From a virus: a DNA stretch of 24,776 nucleotides. The DNA is taken from IMG/VR virus record IMGVR_UViG_3300024299_000919, positions 1 through 24,776 of that record. The stretch is one strand, 5' to 3'. The notes beneath the pieces were generated by a model, which was not told the DNA's origin, did not search any database, and was given only the letters and a program-made list of their open reading frames with translations. How positions within the stretch are numbered: position 1 is the stretch's first letter; each line of letters opens with the position of its first letter. Positions 22,579 through 24,776 of the stretch are shown one piece after another. Position numbers and translations under genes: made by a program.

Positions 22579-23897
22579 AGTATCCCCGTCTGTGGTCACG
22601 CCTCTATAACACGCCGCTGGCCATCGGGTTCGATAAGCTGAGGGTGATCGAAGGTGTTTTTCGCAAGCATCTTGATGAGCCGCTGGCAGCATTAAACCGA
22701 CCAGATAGCAACGGGCGTTCGTCCTATTCCGTCTCAGGTGGTGGTGTTGCCGTTATTCCTGTGCAGGGCACTTTGGTACAGCGTTCCAGTGGTTTGGATG
22801 CGGAAAGTGGGTTGACCAGTTACGCCTCTATCGGCGCACAAATTCGTGAGGCCATGGCTGACACTCAAGTCCGTGCCGTACTCATGGAAATAGATAGTCC
22901 CGGCGGTGAAGTCGCGGGGTTGTTTGATTTGGTGGATACCATTTATCAGGCCCGGAGCATTAGACCGGTCTGGGCCATCGCCAACGAAAACGCCTATTCG
23001 GCGGCTTATGCCATTGCCAGTGCTGCGGAACGGCTCACGCTGCCACGCTCCGCCGGTGTTGGTTCTATTGGCGTGGTTGCCATGCACATGGATCAGAGCG
23101 CCAAGGATGCCAAGCAGGGGTATGTCTACACACCGGTGTTTGCCGGGGATCGCAAAATTGATGGCAGCGAGCATTTTCCGCTGACAGCTGAAGCCAAGTT
23201 CTCCCTCCAAGCGGAAGTGGACCGGCTTTATGACCTGTTTGTCTCCACGGTGGCCCGCAATCGAAACATTGATGCAAGTGTCGTCCGCGCCACTGAAGCT
23301 GGGTGGCTTAACCCGCAAGAGGCCGTGGCTTCTGGCTTTGTCGACGGCATTGCGACCTTCGCTGAAACCTTATCAGAACTGGAACGACGGGCGGCCCCGT
23401 CGGTAACAACAACGGGTGTGCGGGCCGCTGCGCATCGTGCATCACAGACAAGGAATCCAAAAATGGATAACGCACAAGAGGCGGATATGAATGCCGTCCA
23501 GGAAATTACCGGCGCTACCGAGCCGGAAAATACATCTATCAATACTGCGGTCAATACGGAAGCGTTGAAGGTGGAAGGCCACAGTGATGGTCGGACGGCG
23601 GAGCGCAAACGCATTGCCGCCATTCTGGGAGCTTCCGAGGCAGAAGGCCGTGCCGATTTGGCCCGGTCTCTCGCCACAGAAACCGACCTGGACGCGACAA
23701 GTGCCATCAAGGTTCTGTCCTCAGCACCTGAACAGCCGAAAACTGGTGGCCTGCTGAATGCTGCCATGGCCAATGTCGACAATCCGGTTGTTGGTGCCGA
23801 TGCCCCGGAAGATGAAGAAGACACTGCCGTCGCGGCCATGACGGCCCGGGCACTTTCGACCCTCGGTCACAAACCCACACCTAATCAAGGAGCCTGA
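22575..23897 (+). CDS. Capsid assembly S49 protease with C-terminal scaffold (lambda gpC/Nu3-like)
   Basis: This 440-aa protein compares with 439 aa for lambda gpC. The ClpP-like/SppA core has MEIDSPGGEVAG (104-115), nucleophile S142 in NAYSAAYAIAS, and the general base K194 in GDRKIDG. It matures the prohead by digesting scaffold. From about residue 297 the sequence becomes acidic and helical (MDNAQEADMNAVQEI onward), consistent with a scaffold domain. An in-frame ATG with its own AAGGA lies there (23463). GGAAG precedes the main ATG, which overlaps the portal stop as ATGA. The catalytic Ser and Lys are both present. Confidence 0.92.
   Translation: MKYPRLWSRLYNTPLAIGFDKLRVIEGVFRKHLDEPLAALNRPDSNGRSSYSVSGGGVAVIPVQGTLVQRSSGLDAESGLTSYASIGAQIREAMADTQVRAVLMEIDSPGGEVAGLFDLVDTIYQARSIRPVWAIANENAYSAAYAIASAAERLTLPRSAGVGSIGVVAMHMDQSAKDAKQGYVYTPVFAGDRKIDGSEHFPLTAEAKFSLQAEVDRLYDLFVSTVARNRNIDASVVRATEAGWLNPQEAVASGFVDGIATFAETLSELERRAAPSVTTTGVRAAAHRASQTRNPKMDNAQEADMNAVQEITGATEPENTSINTAVNTEALKVEGHSDGRTAERKRIAAILGASEAEGRADLARSLATETDLDATSAIKVLSSAPEQPKTGGLLNAAMANVDNPVVGADAPEDEEDTAVAAMTARALSTLGHKPTPNQGA
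23463..23897 (+). CDS. Candidate internal scaffold protein, Nu3-like, in frame with the protease
   Basis: The ATG at 23463 (residue 297 of the protease) is preceded by AAGGA at an 8-nt spacer and would give a 144-aa acidic, helical product identical to the protease C-terminus. In lambda, Nu3 is made this way from gene C. Expression from this start is inferred, not shown. Confidence 0.55.
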   Translation: MDNAQEADMNAVQEITGATEPENTSINTAVNTEALKVEGHSDGRTAERKRIAAILGASEAEGRADLARSLATETDLDATSAIKVLSSAPEQPKTGGLLNAAMANVDNPVVGADAPEDEEDTAVAAMTARALSTLGHKPTPNQGA

Positions 23898-23899
23898 TC

Positions 23900-24280
23900 A
23901 TGGCGCTACGCGATCCCAATTTTGGCAATGTGGATGCCTTTACTCAAGAGGACCTCATTGCCGGTGACTTTCCCCGTCACACCGATACCGTGATCATCGC
24001 CGCCGGTGAAAATTTGACCATGGGGTCTGTGTTGGGTGAGGTCACCGCCGATAATACCTTCAAGCTTTCGCTCGCCGCAGCTGTTGATGGGTCGGAAGGC
24101 CCTGTCGCCATTTTGCAAAACGATGTGGACGCCAGTGGCGGAGCCCTCAAGGCCGCTGTCTGGTTTGCCGGTTGCTTTAACGAGGACGCTCTCGTCTTCG
24201 GCACCGGTCATGACAAATCCACCACCAAGCCGGGGTTTCGCTCCCGGAGTATTTTTCTCAAACCTGTTGTGGGAGCTTAA
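23900..24280 (+). CDS. Head decoration protein (lambda gpD-like)
   Basis: This 126-aa protein starts DPNFGNVDAFTQEDLIAGDFP and has VIIAAGENLTMGSVLGEV, VAILQNDVDASGGALKAAVW and FAGCFNEDALVFG, the pattern of gpD-family trimers that bind and stabilise the expanded capsid (lambda gpD 110 aa). AAGGAG lies 8 nt before the ATG, 2 nt after the protease stop. It is followed by the major capsid gene, as in lambda. Confidence 0.92.
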   Translation: MALRDPNFGNVDAFTQEDLIAGDFPRHTDTVIIAAGENLTMGSVLGEVTADNTFKLSLAAAVDGSEGPVAILQNDVDASGGALKAAVWFAGCFNEDALVFGTGHDKSTTKPGFRSRSIFLKPVVGA

Positions 24281-24283
24281 ATT

Positions 24284-24776
24284 ATGCCAATCAACGCTTA
24301 TGATACCGGTCGTCTGGAGCGCGTCATCGAAGGCATTGTCGCCTCCAACGCCGAGCCGGTCCAGTTCCTGGCCCGAACCTTCTTCTCGACAGTTTCGCGA
24401 TCTGACACGGAGGAGATTTTCTTCGACGTGGTCGATGGCAAGCCGCGCATTACACCCTTTGTCTCTCCTTTGGTTGAAGGCAAGGTGGTGGCGAACCGTG
24501 GTTACGAGACCAAGAGTTTTAAACCCGCCTATCTCAAGGAAAAACGGGTGGTCCGGCCACAGCAAGGTCTTAAACGCCGTCCGGGTGAGGCATTCTTAGG
24601 CGGCATGTCTCCTGAAAGCCGCATTCAGGCCGCCGTCGCCGATAACCTGGCCGATATGCTCAAGATGCTGAACCGTCGCTTTGAAGTGATGGCGACCGAG
24701 GTGCTTTTGACAGGCAAACAAGTGGTTGCAGGTGAAGGCTACGCCACTCAGGTGGTGGATTTTCAGCGCGACGCGA
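24284..24776 (+). CDS. Major capsid protein (lambda gpE family), partial at right edge
   Basis: The frame is open from the ATG at 24284 to the window edge (164 codons, no stop). The segment MPINAYDTGRLERVIEGIV, then FLARTFFSTV and EEIFFDVVDGKPRITPFVSP, with KRVVRPQQGLKRRPGEAF downstream, is characteristic of gpE/phage_cap_E major capsid proteins (lambda gpE 341 aa). GGGAGC lies 8 nt upstream. Roughly the second half should lie beyond the window. It completes the lambda-like head gene order. Confidence 0.93.
   Translation, partial: MPINAYDTGRLERVIEGIVASNAEPVQFLARTFFSTVSRSDTEEIFFDVVDGKPRITPFVSPLVEGKVVANRGYETKSFKPAYLKEKRVVRPQQGLKRRPGEAFLGGMSPESRIQAAVADNLADMLKMLNRRFEVMATEVLLTGKQVVAGEGYATQVVDFQRDA

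Overview
The window reads as alphaproteobacterial DNA of moderate GC carrying most of the left part of a lambda-like prophage, next to a non-phage or accessory island. The taxon is inferred only from overall gene style (SNF2/SWIM pair, DUF6511/DUF6362/DUF7220-type phage proteins, SNase with a C-terminal sunset-like domain). A Rhodospirillales-type host is a guess. No rRNA, tRNA, CRISPR array or IS element was seen.

Region 1 (1-4528, minus strand) is a tight leftward operon. In order of transcription it holds an XRE-type repressor, an ImmA/IrrE-type metallopeptidase, a large SNF2-family helicase, and a SWIM zinc-finger protein that runs off the left edge of the window. Region 2 (4529-4675) is a compact divergent control region. 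It has two back-to-back sigma70-like promoters with nearly superimposed -35 boxes, flanked by two 19-bp direct repeats that are probably operators for the XRE protein. Region 3 (4676-7016, plus strand) is a three-gene operon: a small DUF2188-type protein and two proteins I do not recognise, the second with a probable C-terminal winged helix. It ends in a strong intrinsic terminator. Regions 1-3 together look like one regulated unit of seven genes and are the best candidate for an undescribed system.

Region 4 (7081-14273) is a phage early/replication operon with ATGA-type overlaps or short gaps. It encodes an excisionase-like HTH protein, an unknown protein, a Sak4-like RecA-fold ATPase, an SSB-like protein, a RadD-like DEAD/H helicase, a DUF6511 protein, a RecB/Cas4-like Fe-S nuclease, and a TOPRIM primase fused to a RepA-like ATPase. 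Region 5 (14274-14640) is non-coding and crowded with repeats: eight copies of GGATTCT in both orientations, an 18-bp palindrome and several dyads. It is a candidate replication origin or control region. Region 6 (14641-16870) has a RuvC-like resolvase, a small unknown protein, a DUF6362-type protein, a secreted thermonuclease-like protein, and a dyad-rich leader.

Region 7 (16871-24776) has a ParB-methyltransferase fusion and a two-helix membrane protein. These are followed by a head module in the same order as lambda (Nu1, A, W, B, C with internal Nu3-like start, D, E); the major capsid gene is cut by the right edge. Integrase, tail, lysis and a clear att site are not in the window, so the prophage limits are unknown.
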